A stretch of DNA of 64,000 bases from Ottelia alismoides. Its lineage: Eukaryota; Streptophyta; Magnoliopsida; Alismatales; Hydrocharitaceae. The notes under the pieces are model-generated. The model saw only the letters and a program-made list of their open reading frames with translations. It did not search any database and was not told where the DNA came from. Made by a program: the position numbers and the translations under genes. The stretch is from NCBI GenBank assembly GCA_037367405.1, contig JAZKJV010002325.1:124001-188000 (forward strand), written 5' to 3'. Shown piece after piece: positions 48,327 through 60,817 of the stretch (positions are counted from its first letter, which is position 1; each line of letters starts with the position of its first letter).

Positions 48327-50973
48327 TGGTTGGAAATGCGAGCCCACGGTGAGCCATTATGCAATAAATGTTATTGCAATTCACTCCTTCATCAGAAATG
48401 AAGAATACATAATTTGCATAATAGGTCCCTTAGTACAATTAGGGTTATGTACCATGGCCATCTTGATGATCATACAGCTGTTGATTCAACTATTGAATCA
48501 TAGAGGCTGGTGCTTGAATGAATATCTAAAGAGTTAGATTGAGGACTCATCAAGCACCGTCAGATGATTGTTAAGAGATGATCTCCAGCCTGAGTAGGAG
48601 ATGGCAATCCTTATCTCTGAAGGCTGATATCTGACCGACCTCTTGATGCAGGTCCTCTGCATAGGAATAGAGATTCGGAGGTTTCAGATTAGTTAGATCA
48701 AAGAGTTGACTTAACGAGATCGAGATAACCAAAGTCCTATATCGTATGCTGTCAGGATATAGGCACGCATCCTCTGACTGGAGACAGATGTGTTGCTATA
48801 TGTCTAAGTATGTACATTTGGCAGACCAATAGGTTGATGACCTAATCAAGGTCTACACATCGGCGCGCTGGTGTGCATATAAGGGCATATGAGTAATACG
48901 ATCTCTCAAAGGGATCATACAGGTTCAGTTACTGAACCGGAAGACATGAGCTCACTCATGAGATATTGGGAAGAATCAAATTTTGTGCGCACGGTCGTCT
49001 CGCTTTGGAAGCTTGACTGAATTTGTAGGTTTGATATATACTTTTGGAAAGTATATGATCAAGACCTAGGTATGATATATGCTTTTGGAAAGTATATGAT
49101 CGATACCGACTCCCAATGATCGAATGAGAAACTTACTGATAAAACCATGAAGTAGACAGTATAAAGTTGATCGAATACTTCGGGTTTAGTCTGAGTCTTC
49201 CTGTATGCAGGATGTACAGGTATTGGGAATACCTGAGGGTGATGTGATCATAAACGATTGTATAACCGTGACGCTTCCATTCCTAAGGAGTGATGAAACG
49301 GGTCTGGATTTTAGTGACTCCTCTCAGTAGAGAAGTGATATGATCTTGGTCCAAGTATTGGACATTGATCTGAATGTGATTCAGATATAATGAGAAGATT
49401 AGATTTACGGTCTTGATTTAATCAAGCATCTATGGGAGGCCCGCGATCTGGATTTGAGATACGATCTCAATATCCATGTCACTATACGTGGAACAATACA
49501 ATCGCCCTGTCCTTATCTCCAAGTATCTGCGGAGAAAGCGCATTATCCTTGAAGGAGTTCATGGATAATTCTATTGTTGATATATGTATTCGAGCATTGA
49601 GAAAATGGATAATTAAATGTGATTTAATTATCATGAGTAATATGAATTTGATTCATATTATAAAGAGAGTTATCTTAGATAATTAAATGAGATTTAATTA
49701 TCAAAGATGTAAATAATGTGAAGGTGATTCATATTATTTGGACACAAGAGAATAGAGATCCAAGATGATTAAATATGATTTAATTATCATGGATATGAAT
49801 AATGTGGATAGCAATATCCATATTGGTCATGTATATTATAAATGTGATTTATAATATATAAGAGAGAGCTATTTGTAATTTACATTTGTTAATTAAATGT
49901 TAATGTGAATTGGATTCACATTGGACATCAAATTGAAAATGTAATTTACATTTTTTTTTGGGTTGTGAATGTGATTCACAATTTTTCAATGGCATGATTG
50001 CAATGTTCACAAAATAAATTGTATTTATTTTTTTTTGTGAAATAATTTGCAACAAAAGTTGTTGCAAATAATGGAGATTACATAAAAGGTGAAATAGCCA
50101 CCTTCCTAATGGAGGAGGGTGGACGGCCACCACTCCCATTAGGAAAGGGAGGTCGTCCCCCCTCTCCACATGGAAGGAGGCTTTCTCTCCTTTCATTATC
50201 TCCATGTATTGATGATTTAATTTTGTAATTAAATTGTGTTGATTTATCAACATATATTTAATTTAAATTAAATTAATTGTTGTTGTGTTTTTAGCAACAA
50301 ATCATGACCATTGAAAGAAACACAAATTGATGTGGACCATTGGATTTGTGTTGACACATGGGTTGAGATCCATGGATCCCAAAACCCTATAAAAGGAGAG
50401 GCACCCCATTGCTCTTCTTTATACATAAGTTGAGGCAACAAATCTCTCTCTCTCTCTCATTCTCTCTACACGTCCTCACTCTTTCTCTCTCATGTGGCCG
50501 TCCACCATGGATGCCCTCGAGAGGTTCTCCATCACCGCGGCATCGTCGTTATGCTGCCCAATGGCTATCTCGTGGATCTCCGTCTCCTTCGGTGCACCCC
50601 GCTCGTGAAGAAGACACCGGATCTCGTGTGTCGAGATCAGGAGATCCGCCGCTTGGATCATCAACATGGATTGCGAGAAGCACGCGGTTCATCCCCGTGC
50701 TCGCAAGCGTCTCCTCCATCGGATCGGACTTGAGACAGGAGGTCTCTTCGTTTAGAGACTTGATCGCAACCACGCTTCAAGAGGTAAACCTAATACTTGT
50801 TTGTGGTTTAGACGAAACGATCCGAGAAGTGTTCTTGGATCATGTGGTTTCGTCGCATAAAATTTTTTAATTTCCGTTGCATAGAACAACTAGTGCGACT
50901 AGTCGTTCTTCATCGTATTCGATGCGACGATCACGCTTCCGTGATGCGCTTGAGGATCTAACCATATCCTTCA
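48327..50973 (+). repeat. Copia-2 3' LTR
   Basis: 2647 bp, nearly identical to 40387-43029. It carries the palindrome row (49610-49981) and the TATA box at 50388-50396. Followed by the duplication caccc and then the G1 leader. Confidence 0.93.
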
Positions 50974-50978
50974 CACCC

Positions 50979-52560
50979 TTCTTTCAATCTTGAGGTGCTC
51001 GAGCGGAGACCTGCACAATTGTTTGTTCATTTGATGGCACATGAGTTAGGATCTTTTGTCTTTACGAAGACCCGAGAGATGGCCAGTAGTGACGGACGAA
51101 CTGATGGACAGCCACAGAGTTCAACTTTTGTTCTAGATCAGGGCACCATCAACAACACCTTTCTATCCTCCCTAGAGATGATGCAGCGACAGATTCGAGA
51201 CCAAGGAGCATTCATGGCAGAGGTCCATCAGGAAATTGTATAGATGCAAGCCAATAGAGGAGAGCCTCAACCGAGACCAACCATTGGAGAGATACCCGGT
51301 GCTGGAGGAGGAGTCGGAGGAAATCAAGAAGACCTGCAGGATCCACCCTGACTAGGCAGGCCTATGAGGGAATTGCACAACCCTGGTACAACCCTCACAT
51401 ACCTATGGATCCAGCTTCTAGCTATTCTGGGCGACTTCGAGCTTCCGCCGAAGACTATACAGCTTTTGCCCAAGTTTCATGAGCTAGCCACCGAGGAGCC
51501 ACATCTTTACCTTTAGGAGTTTGAGATGATCTATAGTACTATCCATGGTCGATTCGTGGATGAGGACACCATAATGATGATGGCATTTTCTTTTCTCCTT
51601 GGTTGATATAGCAGTGTAATGGCTGAAACATTTGGAGAGATACATTACTTCATGGGAGCAGCTCCAGATCGAGTACTTGAACAAGTACTATCCACTCGGT
51701 CGGACGAACGTAGCACGAGATTTGATCAATAACTTCTCCATGATCCCGAACGAGCAATTTCATGAGGTGTGGGATCAATTCTGTGAGCTCATTGACTAGT
51801 GTCCACATTATGATAGATCCAATCCCAATCTTGTCTAGAGCTTCTTTTGTGCACTAACACTGGAGCTACAAGGGCTTGTCAATGCTTCTTGAGGGGGCTC
51901 CTATTTCGCCAAAGACGAAGACCAGGTTTGGGCTATCTATGAAGAGATGGTTGAAAACTATATAGTGATGTCCCAGACCAGGCTCTACGCTCAGGGGAAG
52001 CCCCCACACCAGGCCATGTCCTATCATAGGATAACACGGGTTGATGCGGGTCCACCTATTTATTCGTCAACAGCTGCAGCATATCCAGAATCTTTAGCCA
52101 CTGACATGGGTATTATCAACAAGAGGTTGGACCGCATATATATAATAGATAAGAAGCAGTACCGGGGAATGACACAGATAGATTTGTTGGCATAGACTCT
52201 TAGTGTCATGGAGACCCACATCTTCTGTCTCCAGGAGGCACAGGCGGCTTCTCAGCCCCGTCCTAGGTTACGTATTGATCCTAGCAATAGCAACTCTTCC
52301 CAGCCTTCTGCCCAGTACCGTTGGGTTCACCATGTTCAGGAAGAGCTGGTTCAATAGTTACAACAGCACTACTGTCAACCACCACCATCTCAGGACACTC
52401 GAATAGGGGTGTATCAGTCGGATCAGCCACTGGCAATTCTTCCCCCGCCCCCTTACAAGTAGAGCCATTGATGGAAGTCAACGGGATTTAATATGGACGG
52501 CAGTAGCCCGTGATACACCGAGATCATCCTGGTTTTAGGTTGTCTAATGGAGGTACCTCA
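50979..52560 (+). pseudogene. gag: G1 gag (broken)
   Basis: The leader end and gag start resume after Copia-2. A likely ATG at 51079 opens MASSDGRTDGQPQ. The core reads LPKFHELATEEPHLYL, then, in shifting frames, the helices ending near 'LELQGLVNAS' (about 51865) and 'YEEMVENY' (about 51938). An open part at 51947-52195 continues with Gln/Pro-rich sequence. This is the Ty3/Gypsy capsid domain of Athila/Tat style and the intact counterpart of the three array fragments at most positions. Several stops replace Trp or Gln codons. Confidence 0.8.
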
Positions 52561-53800
52561 TCTCAGCATCAGCTTCCAGCTACAAGTGGACAAACCAACC
52601 AGCAATAGCTGCAGCAACCAAAGTACTCCCAGCCACTACAGTATTACCAGTCGGGTCCTCATCCCCATCATCAGGGACAATAGTGGAGGCAGCCAGAGCC
52701 TCAGCAATATTCTCAGCCTCGCCCTCATCAGTACCAGCAGAGCCAACCTCATTTCCAGAGATGCAACCCATCCAGTTCTCATGGACCAGCCGATGAGATC
52801 CCATCCCTTAGTTATTTGGCATGCCTACTCTCATATCAATAGGCATCATTCAAGCTAGAGATGGACCAGTTTAGGCAAGAGATAACGGAAAATCAAGGGC
52901 AAATCTGCCATACCCGCTCAGATTGAACCAAATCCAGACAATCTGAAGAGGAAGTTTAAGCAGATACAGTTTATAAAGACTACCACTCCTAGTGAATCAC
53001 TGGGTTATATCTCTTCCTATATATTTGATGTTGATTTTGTTACACTGAGGAGCGGCAGGATGCCAATCGATGGCACCTTGTTCGAGCGACAACACCGTGA
53101 TGATCCAAGAGCATCAGACGAGAAGGATAACAGTGTTGATGTCGTTGATAATATTGATGACAGTGGTGCTAAAGCCACCATGGATGATGATTCAGTCGAC
53201 AGTATTGAGGCTGCCACTTCGCCAGATGTAGTATGCGGTATTGATGTCACCGTTAGATGTGATGTTGAGTTAGAGCGTGGTGTTGATGCCGCAAAGACAG
53301 ATGTCGTGTGTGGTGTTGATGCCACCATTTCTAGTCCAGTTGTGTTTCATCCTATTTATGTATCTTACGACATTATCAAAAATAATAAAAAAAGAATAAA
53401 GAAAAATTTTCTTCATCTACTCTGAGCCCATATGTGTTGCATGATGATTCTACTATAGCCTCCATTCCTTCACAGCAGCAAGAACGTATTCCTGACCCTC
53501 TATCTGAGGAGGGTCCAGCTATCCCCTCCCTCAAGAACTCTGCTCAAGGCAGGGGGAAGAAAATAGAAAATCCAAAAAAATCACAGTAGTTAGAGTTTAA
53601 CCAGCAGATGATTGATAGATTCCATATACAACTGACTCTACAGGAGGCACTAGAGCACATCCCTCTTTTCTAGAAGCACTTGAGAGAGAAGACCACTGTA
53701 CATAGGAAGAAGAGGAATCGTAGTGCAGAAATCCATGTGCTGACTAGAGCCACATGTTTCGCTATTTAGAATCAACTTCCAGCCAAGTGACCTGATGGAG
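52561..53800 (+). pseudogene. gag: G1 gag C-terminal region and gag-protease spacer (broken)
   Basis: A Gln/Pro-rich stretch (52560-52860) is followed by a VTLRSGRMP segment at about 53037-53063, the TLRSG motif common at the end of Athila/Tat gag. An open frame 53060-53425 (121 codons) is acidic and contains an imperfect repeat with DVVCG(I/V)D. Beyond it (53430-53800) the text is proline-rich and broken. No zinc knuckle is visible. Confidence 0.65.
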
Positions 53801-54240
53801 GAGCTCCATATGCCAGATGCCACATTCATGAGCAGCAGTCCGATCGTACCCTATTAGACAACAGTTCTTCGATTAACCTTCTTTTAGTTACCTTACTCGG
53901 TCGATTCAAGTTTGTGCCTCTTAAACAGAGTCGGACGATCCTTCGGTCAGTTGATAGATCTGTCAAGAGGCCAAAGGGGATAATTAAGGACATTGTCATC
54001 ACAATTCAAGGCTTGAAATTCCGGGTGGACTTTTTTGAATTGGACATGGAGGTCATCGAATCAGTGACAGATACCCTCATCATCATAGGACGACCATTCT
54101 TGAGCATAGCCAAGGTGGTGATCGACCATGACAGTAGGAAGGTATACTTTTGCATCAAGGGTGAAAGTGTTCAAATAGAGACGATCGAGGAGATTAGAGA
54201 TAGAGATTCGGACTGCTTAGATCATATGACCGATTCATAA
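53801..54240 (+). pseudogene. pol: G1 aspartic protease (degenerate)
   Basis: Retropepsin-like. The active-site region reads LLDNSSSINLL (about 53853-53885) where Athila/Tat elements usually have LDLGASVNLLP, so Asp is kept but the Gly and its neighbours are changed. The open frame 53914-54240 gives ADRSVK-like text (VDRSVKRPKGIIKDIVI) and 'IIIGRPFLSIAKVVID', matching the flap-to-C-terminal part (LGRPFLATA type). It would cleave the polyprotein; it is unlikely to be active. Confidence 0.75.
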
Positions 54241-54650
54241 CATATGACAGATGCAGAGTAAGACATTCACCAGGATTGTGACTTTGTGATTACAGATTAT
54301 GAAGTAGTTTGGGCAGATCTCGCATGACGAGCTCTTGTCACATCTTTAGACAGTATAGACATCATGGCAGTTGAGAGTTCGGAGAGCACACTCATGGAAC
54401 AATATACAATAGAGGCTATTTATCGTGATCAGGATAGAGAAATCAATTTTATCTCATACACATCAGACTCAGATCCCTCTGATACAAACACCTATTTCGA
54501 CTGGCAGGACTTCGATAAATATTTACAATGTCTGGTGCCTATAGAGCCGACAGTTAGGACAGACAGTGAGCCAGTCAGTTGACAGATATATCAGTAGGGC
54601 CATCTTCATCAGATTTACCATTACAATGAGAGTTCTCACACACAAATCTA
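54241..54650 (+). other. G1 protease-RT linker
   Basis: Contains an open frame at 54364-54582 (72 codons, acidic) without a recognisable domain. It lies where Gypsy polyproteins have a poorly conserved linker between protease and reverse transcriptase. Confidence 0.45.
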
Positions 54651-55560
54651 GTAGCATTTACTCAGATATTCCAGAAGCCAAATTTACCAGCTCCCACATG
54701 TCCAGAATTGAAGACCTTACCATAAAGCATGAAGTATAGATTCCTTGCGGGTGGGCCAGAGATGTTCCTAGTCATTATCTCAGCAGATTTGACTGAAGAC
54801 CAAGAATCTCATTTGATGGAGGTTCTTGAAAGAATCCTCAAGGCAATAGGATGGAGTGTAGCTCATCTCTAGGTGATAAGTTCGGCCCTATGCTCCCACC
54901 ACATTTTTCTCGAAGAAGACGTCAAGCCCTCGCGTGAGTTCCAGTGATGGTTGAACCCGAATCTTCGAGAAGTGGTCATGAAGGAAATATCTAGTGGTGG
55001 AGCACCGATGTTATCTACCCCATCTCCAACACAAGTGGGTTAGTCCATTGCATGTGGTACCCAAAAAGATGGGCATCACCACAGTTGTGAACGAGTCTAG
55101 AGAGGAGATAACTATACAAGTACCCACTTCTTGGAGGTCTGTGTGAACTACAGATGATTGAATCAAGCCACCAAGAAGGACCATTTCCCACTACTATTTA
55201 TATATCAGATCATTGAGAGATTAGCTGGGAAGAGTTATTACTGCTTTCTGGATGGGTAATCGGGATACACTTAGGTGGCCATAGCGCCTGAAGACCAGGA
55301 GAAAACAACTTTCACTTGTTTGTTTGGGATGTATATATTTAGATGGATGCCATTTATATTATTTAGTGCCCTAGCTACATTCCAAAGGTACATGCTCTCT
55401 ATTTTCTCAAACATGGTTGGTGAATTTTTAAAGGTCTTCTTGGATGACTTCTCGATCTACAGTGATAGTTTTGATGGATGTCTTGATTACCTAGACCTAG
55501 TACTTTAGCATTGCATTGAGGTCAACTTAGTCTTATCTTTGGAGAAGAGTCATTTCATGG
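54651..55560 (+). pseudogene. pol: G1 reverse transcriptase (broken)
   Basis: Ty3/Gypsy RVT_1 domain. Early motifs are in shifted frames (PLHVVPKKMG, VCVNYR-like). Then comes YCFLDG followed by a stop, and an open part 55275-55508 with APEDQEKTTFTCLFG, ATFQRYMLSIFSNMV and the catalytic FLDDFS. A stop (tag for Gln) follows at 55507-55509, then the frame continues with LSLEKSHFMV. The catalytic Asp pair is intact; the protein is not. Confidence 0.85.
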
Positions 55561-56230
55561 TGACTTAGGGAATGGTCCTTGGCCACATCATCTCCAACAG
55601 GGGCATGGAGGTTGACCCAACCAAGGTGGATATAATCAAGAAACTCAATCCACTGTCCAATTTACGACAATTGCAGACTTTTTCGGGGCGTGTCGGTTTC
55701 TACCGACATTTCATAGAAGACTTCAGCAGGATTGCCCAAATGTTTACTGATTTGTTACAAAAGACACCGAGTTCCTTGTCGATGATAAGTGTCTTGCATC
55801 ATTTGAGACTCTAAAGAATCTAGTTGTTGAGGCTCCTGTCCTTCAGCCACCTGATTGGTCTCTCCCATTCGAGATTATGACGGATGCCTCCGATTTTGCT
55901 GTAGGGGCCGTGCAATGCTAGAGGAGGGACAAATTACCATATTCCATTCACTACACTAGCCGAACAATGAATGCCGCTCAGCAGAATTACACATTCACAG
56001 AAAAGGAGATGCTAGCTGTAGTTTTGCCTTAGATAAGTTTCGATCTTACATTCTTGCGTCTAAAGTGACAATTTACATTGATCACACCGCCATCAGTTAC
56101 TTAATGGCAAAGAAGGATGCCAAAGCCAGATTGACCAGATGGATCCTTTAACTCCATGAGTTTGATATAGAGATTAAGGATAAACGAAGAGTAAAAAATG
56201 AGGTGGTGGATCACCTCTCTCCTCTAGAGA
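55561..56230 (+). pseudogene. pol: G1 RT connection and RNase H (broken)
   Basis: Open part 55572-55814 shows VLGHIISNRGMEVDPTKVD and GRVGFYRHFIEDFSRIA, the thumb/connection typical of the group. A frameshift near 55790 leads into the RNase H part: APVLQPPDWSLPFEIMTDAS (first Asp), HYTSRTMNAAQQNYTFTEKE (Glu), then a frameshift near 56030 and a YIDH-like site. It corresponds to the minus-strand RNase H of G0 at 63500-64000. Confidence 0.82.
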
Positions 56231-57590
56231 ACCTTGAGGATTTAGATCAGATCACACCTATTATAGAGACATTTCCAGATGAGGTGATCCTTGCAATCAC
56301 CTCACTTCCATGGTACATCGATATTGTGAACTATCTTGTCAAGAAGAAAGTTCCACAAGATTGGCCCAGACAGCGACTTGAGACTTTTCTTACGAAGGCC
56401 AAGTCCTACCTTTGGGAACATTCCATTCTTTATCATGAAGAAGGGGATATCATCGGGAGGCGGTGTATTCCTCAAGAAGAACAGCATAGCGTCCTCACCT
56501 ACTAGCACAAGCTTGAGGGAAGATGACATCATTCTGGGAGAAGGACATCACAAAAGGTACTTCAATCCAACCTTGTGTGGCTTACCCTCTTCAAAGATTC
56601 AGATGAATTCGTGAAGAGATGTACTAACTGTCAAAAAATGGACACTTGTGGACAGAGAGATATGATGTCAATGTAGCCCATTCACTTCTGTGAGGTATTT
56701 GACGCATGAGGCATCGATTTCATGGGTCCATTTCCTAAGATCCAGGGATTTGAGTATATCTTGCTTGTTGTAGACTATGTGAGTCGTTGGGTTGAGGCCA
56801 TCCCCACCGAACCGCAGATGATAATACTGTTTGCAAATTCTTGAGGAAAAATATCATTTCACGGTTCGGAGTACCTAGGGTTTTGATATCTGACGGGGGG
56901 ACTCATTTTATCAACGACAAGGTAAGGGCTCTTGCTAACGAGTTCAGCATAGATCATAGAGTTGTTACTCCTTATCATCCACAGATGAATGGTCTTGTTA
57001 GGGTTTCTAAAAGGGAGATTAAGACTATATTGTAGAAGGTAGTCTGCCTAGACCAAAATGATTGGTCACAGCTTTCGGACTCGATCTTGTGGGTATATCG
57101 GACATCCTTCAAAACTCCATTAGATACATCTCCATTCCGATTCGTTTATGGCAATTCATGCCACTTACCAGTTGAGCTGAAGCATAAGTCACTACGGGCT
57201 ATTACTGAGATATTTTTGGATCCATAGAGTGTAGGAGATCAGAGAAAGGAAGAATTGGTAGCCTTGGAGGAACATAGAGATACAACCTTGTCGAGTAGCC
57301 TACAGTATAAGGAGTGAGTGAAGATATGGCATGATTCTCACATCAGCCATAAGAAGTTTGAGCCGAACCAGAAAGTATGGTTGTTCGATGCCAGGATAAA
57401 ACTATTTTCCAGGGAAGTTGCATAGCAAATGGAAGGGACCATACTTGGTCCGGAAGGTACATGACAATGCTAGCATTGATATATCTGAGATGTCGTATGA
57501 ATCTACCTACTCAGTTAACGGTCAGCACCTGAAGACATATCGAGATCATGATCCGCTGATCGTCGATATTGCCCCTATTTATTTTGCATG
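56231..57590 (+). pseudogene. pol: G1 integrase (broken, catalytic Glu lost)
   Basis: The N-terminal zinc region is shuffled by frameshifts (open 56203-56505 and 56336-56614). The core has '[11 protein letters not shown]' with the preceding Trp codon changed to TGA (56707), [13 protein letters not shown], and an open part 56841-57035 with SRFGVPRVLISDGGTHFIND (second Asp kept). In the Glu region the text is NGLVRVSKREIK, where NGQVEVSNREIK is usual, so the catalytic Glu is replaced by Arg. The C-terminal part continues to 57590 and shows no chromodomain. Confidence 0.85.
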
Positions 57591-59589
57591 AGAGATAGTT
57601 TTCGACTCATATCATTTGCATCTCATGCCTGGTTATCACTTCCTGTCACAGTTGTATAGATCTAGATGTCCATATCGCACATTCTTTTGTCAAACACCCC
57701 ATCTCCATCTCATGATTATGCTATACTTATGGTGTACTTTACCCTAAGTATAGGGGGGTGTCGGACTTGTGATTATTCTTTTGAATATTTTTAGCACTTT
57801 TTTGCTAGCTATACTTAAGGATATTTTACCCCAAGTATAGGGAGGTAAACCCAGTACATTTTAGTCCTCGGTTTTTCCCCTTGTGTACAGTCTTCTATAC
57901 TTAGGATTACTTGATCCTAAGTATAGTGGGATCACCGACTTCTATTGTTTATTCATTTATTCATTGTTGTAGTATTATATTCTTTTCACTTTTCTTTACT
58001 TAGCACGAGTTATATCTTTCTTTCCAGCTCTTTGATCACTATGAGGACATAGTTTGAGCTAAGTATACTTTATCCATAACTCTTACTTTCGTATTTTTAA
58101 TATACTGTATAAATACTTGTAAAAAACTATCTAATAAAAAGATGCAGAAATTTCCTCAAAACATTTTTCTTGTACATACTGATTAATAAGTTAGGTTAAA
58201 ATATTTTGAAAATATTTTAAAAGTAATGTGCAAATCTATTTGAAAAATATTTTGAAAACTATTGAAAAGTGTTTGAAAAATATTTTCAACATTTGTAAAA
58301 ATATTATGACTTGTAAAAAAATAAATCTCAATCTTTTTTTCTTTCGGAATTGAAAACGTTCATCATATTGTCAGAATACTATCTAAAGTCTGAGTAATGC
58401 CCTATTCTATTTCCTTTCCACAATCAGTCACCCGAGCTGGTCACAAGAGAGACCTATACGGCTGTAGCTCGCCTCTGAGATCAGAAATCTCAAAGAACCT
58501 TAAGAGCATTGTAAAACTATTTGCAAATGTTTTGAAGAATCATTGAAAAAGTATTTTGAAAATCTCTATATATATTGTTTGAAAAAATGTTTGCAAGAAT
58601 TGTTTTCAAATGATTGTAGATGATTTTAAAATTGTTTGAAATATTATTTTGGACTATAGTTTTCAAAATTGTTTGTAAAATTATTTTCAAATAAGTTTGA
58701 GGAGTGTGTGCGTCACAAAAAATGATAAATAATAACAGTAATAATAATAATAATAAATAATTATAAAAAATTCAAATTTCTGCATATATCTATCACTCAA
58801 GTTATAAATCCCTTCACTTAATTCTTGTAAATAATTGACTCACACCTGTGTATATATGTGTATATCATCCAGTAACTGTTATTAAAAAAATTATATACTT
58901 GTATATATTACGAACTATTTGGATAAAAGGGTTTAGGGTTTACGTACATGTTGTACCTTGTATATATTTTCAAAAAAATAAGAAAGAAAAATGCAGAATC
59001 TCCAAAAGTGGACATGCCTGATTGAAAAGTAAAATGCCTGCCAGAGTGTATATACAAGTGAAAAAAAATGAATAAGAGCTTGAAAGTCAAATGTTTGTGA
59101 GCTTGCAGTAGGTGACATGGCTACATTGGTCATGCATCCAAGGATAGGTAACTACACTGGTCACCATCCATTCTCTTCTCCGTCCCCGCTCCTCGAGGAA
59201 GGAGTTTCTAGACCGGGGGATTAGAGATACCTTGTTCAGAGAGGTTGTTTCTTTACTACTTTTGAGATGAGGAGCTATATTTCACTTACACCGTACAAGT
59301 AAGAATTTATAGTCATAAGAATTTGTTTATGTAGACTTGTTCAACTCTAATTGTTTAGTAGACCTGAATAGGAGTCTTGTGGAACTTAGAGGTTGTTAGG
59401 TTTTAAATCCATTTCTCATTAAGGTTCTGATACACTAATAATCCAAAGGTTTGACAGAGCTCCGTACGACATTTTTATGAAGATAAGCTTAAAAGTCAAC
59501 ATTATTCTAACTTCTTTCCTTTTTCTTTTCTTTATTTTTATTTTCACCCATTTTCCAAATAAGTGTTTGCTAAGGTACTAACAAACGTA
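57591..59589 (+). other. G1 region between integrase and 3' LTR
   Basis: About 2 kb, no env-like gene. It contains three hairpins (57721-57926), a low-complexity block (58140-58710) of 'tttgaaaaatattttgaaaa'-type text, and a trinucleotide run (taa)n near 58737-58757. Short minus-strand frames at 58908-59133 have no recognisable domain. Confidence 0.6.
57721..57930 (+). repeat. G1 triple hairpin block with G-rich runs
   Basis: Three inverted repeats: 57721-57753 (9 bp stem ctatactta / taagtatag), 57809-57840 (8 bp, ctatactt / aagtatag) and 57895-57926 (13 bp, ctatacttaggat / atcctaagtatag). Each is followed by a purine- or G-rich run (gggggtg, ggaggt, tggga). Degenerate counterparts are in G0 at 34880-35250. 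Confidence 0.75.
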
Positions 59590-59602
59590 AAGTATAGGGG
59601 AA
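59590..59602 (+). promoter_or_regulatory. G1 polypurine tract
   Basis: 'aagtataggggaa' directly before the 3' LTR start tgaggaat. It has the same 'agtatagggg' core as the ends of the three hairpins upstream, so those look like spare or ancestral tracts. Confidence 0.75.
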
Positions 59603-60472
59603 TGAGGAATCGATGATTCCTTATCTTTATTCTTTTATTTTAACTTCATTTACATGGTCAAACACCTATAAATATCTACTAATTCCTTAAAATAACCATT
59701 TTGCATGAATTTATTAAATATGCATTTTTAAAATTTTTGTACTTAAATTAAATAATAAAGAAGAAAAGAAAAAGAAAATAAAAATAAATGATGTGTTCAT
59801 GAAGTAAATACAGACTGACCCAAACCCCAAGAGAAGGTCAAGACTTGACCTCATCGACCAGGAATAAAGTAGAGGGAGATAGGGTCTTCCATTCAAAAAT
59901 CCAAAAATAATTTGTTAATTTCTCTCTATATATTTGTAGAAAAATTGTAATATTTAATTTCTACATAAATTGACCTCAAATTAACTATTTTTGTAAACAA
60001 AAGTTGTAAACAAGAAAGTGTTGTAAATAATAAAAATAATTAAAAAGAAAAATAATTTACATATTACAAATAATCACACTCAGAAAAAGCCGTAAAATGA
60101 TAATTGAAATATCAATTCTTGCTCCATACAAACTAAAATTGAAGCAAACTCACTTCCATTATACTATAAATTAAATTATCTTTCAAATGGCTATGATTTC
60201 ATAATTTTTGGAGTTACGGTTAAAAAGTCGGTTTTCTAGGGTGTTTTGTGTTGTTTCACCGTTATTTATTGTACATATTTATTCATATTTATTTTTATAC
60301 ACATAGTGTACCTAATTGTAAATATTATTTTCATTAAAAATAAAGAAATAAAATATAAATAATAAAATTATAAAAAAAATATTTAAAAAAATATTTCCTT
60401 ATTTGTACATGTGTATATTGTATTATATGTACATAATATTTGTATACAACTAATTTCATTATGTGAAAATCA

Positions 60473-60516
<44 letters not shown>

Positions 60517-60577
60517 TAATTAATTTACAGAATTTGTATATAATTATTGGATTTATTTGATTTAATAACCTACCATG

Positions 60578-60626
60578 TATATAAGATTTTATTCCATACA
60601 TTTAATAGCCATCATTGTGGTGGCTA
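60578..60626 (+). promoter_or_regulatory. G1 3' LTR TATA box and start-site hairpin
   Basis: 'tatataag' at 60578-60585, hairpin stem tagccatc / ggtggcta at 60606-60626. Relative to the other two copies one C is now T, turning a C-G pair into a U-G pair, so the RNA stem remains possible. Confidence 0.6.
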
Positions 60627-60817
60627 ATTACTTTTTGTCAACTATTTAATTATTTTATATTAATTAATTAAAAAAATAAGTTATAATTTTATTTATTTAT
60701 TTATTTTATTAATTAACCAATAAACACCTTCTTCTTTTGTGCATCCTTTCCTTTTGTAAATTTCCTTCTCTTTTTAATGGACTTGTCCTCCTTCTTTCAT
60801 TCCTTGATCAATCTTTG

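Larger units (their letters stand above)
40387..50973 (+). mobile_element. Copia-2: non-autonomous Copia element with young LTRs and a decayed interior
   Basis: 5' LTR 40387-43029, primer site 43032-43043, interior 43044-48326, 3' LTR 48327-50973, target duplication caccc on both sides (40382-40386 and 50974-50978). It belongs to the same family as Copia-1 (same LTR layout, primer site, leader and polypurine tract). The two LTRs differ at only about 30 positions by eye (about 98.9% identity), yet no pol domain is open and even short motifs are altered. It must have been mobilised by another element's proteins. Confidence 0.93.

Noticed and set aside
57591..59589. Possible env-like gene, as known in some Athila elements
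   Set aside because: No frame longer than about 66 codons, no signal peptide or membrane segment pattern, and low-complexity text across most of the region.
60476..60511. (AT)n run
   Set aside because: Simple microsatellite in the G1 3' LTR; absent from the 5' LTR. No further significance seen.
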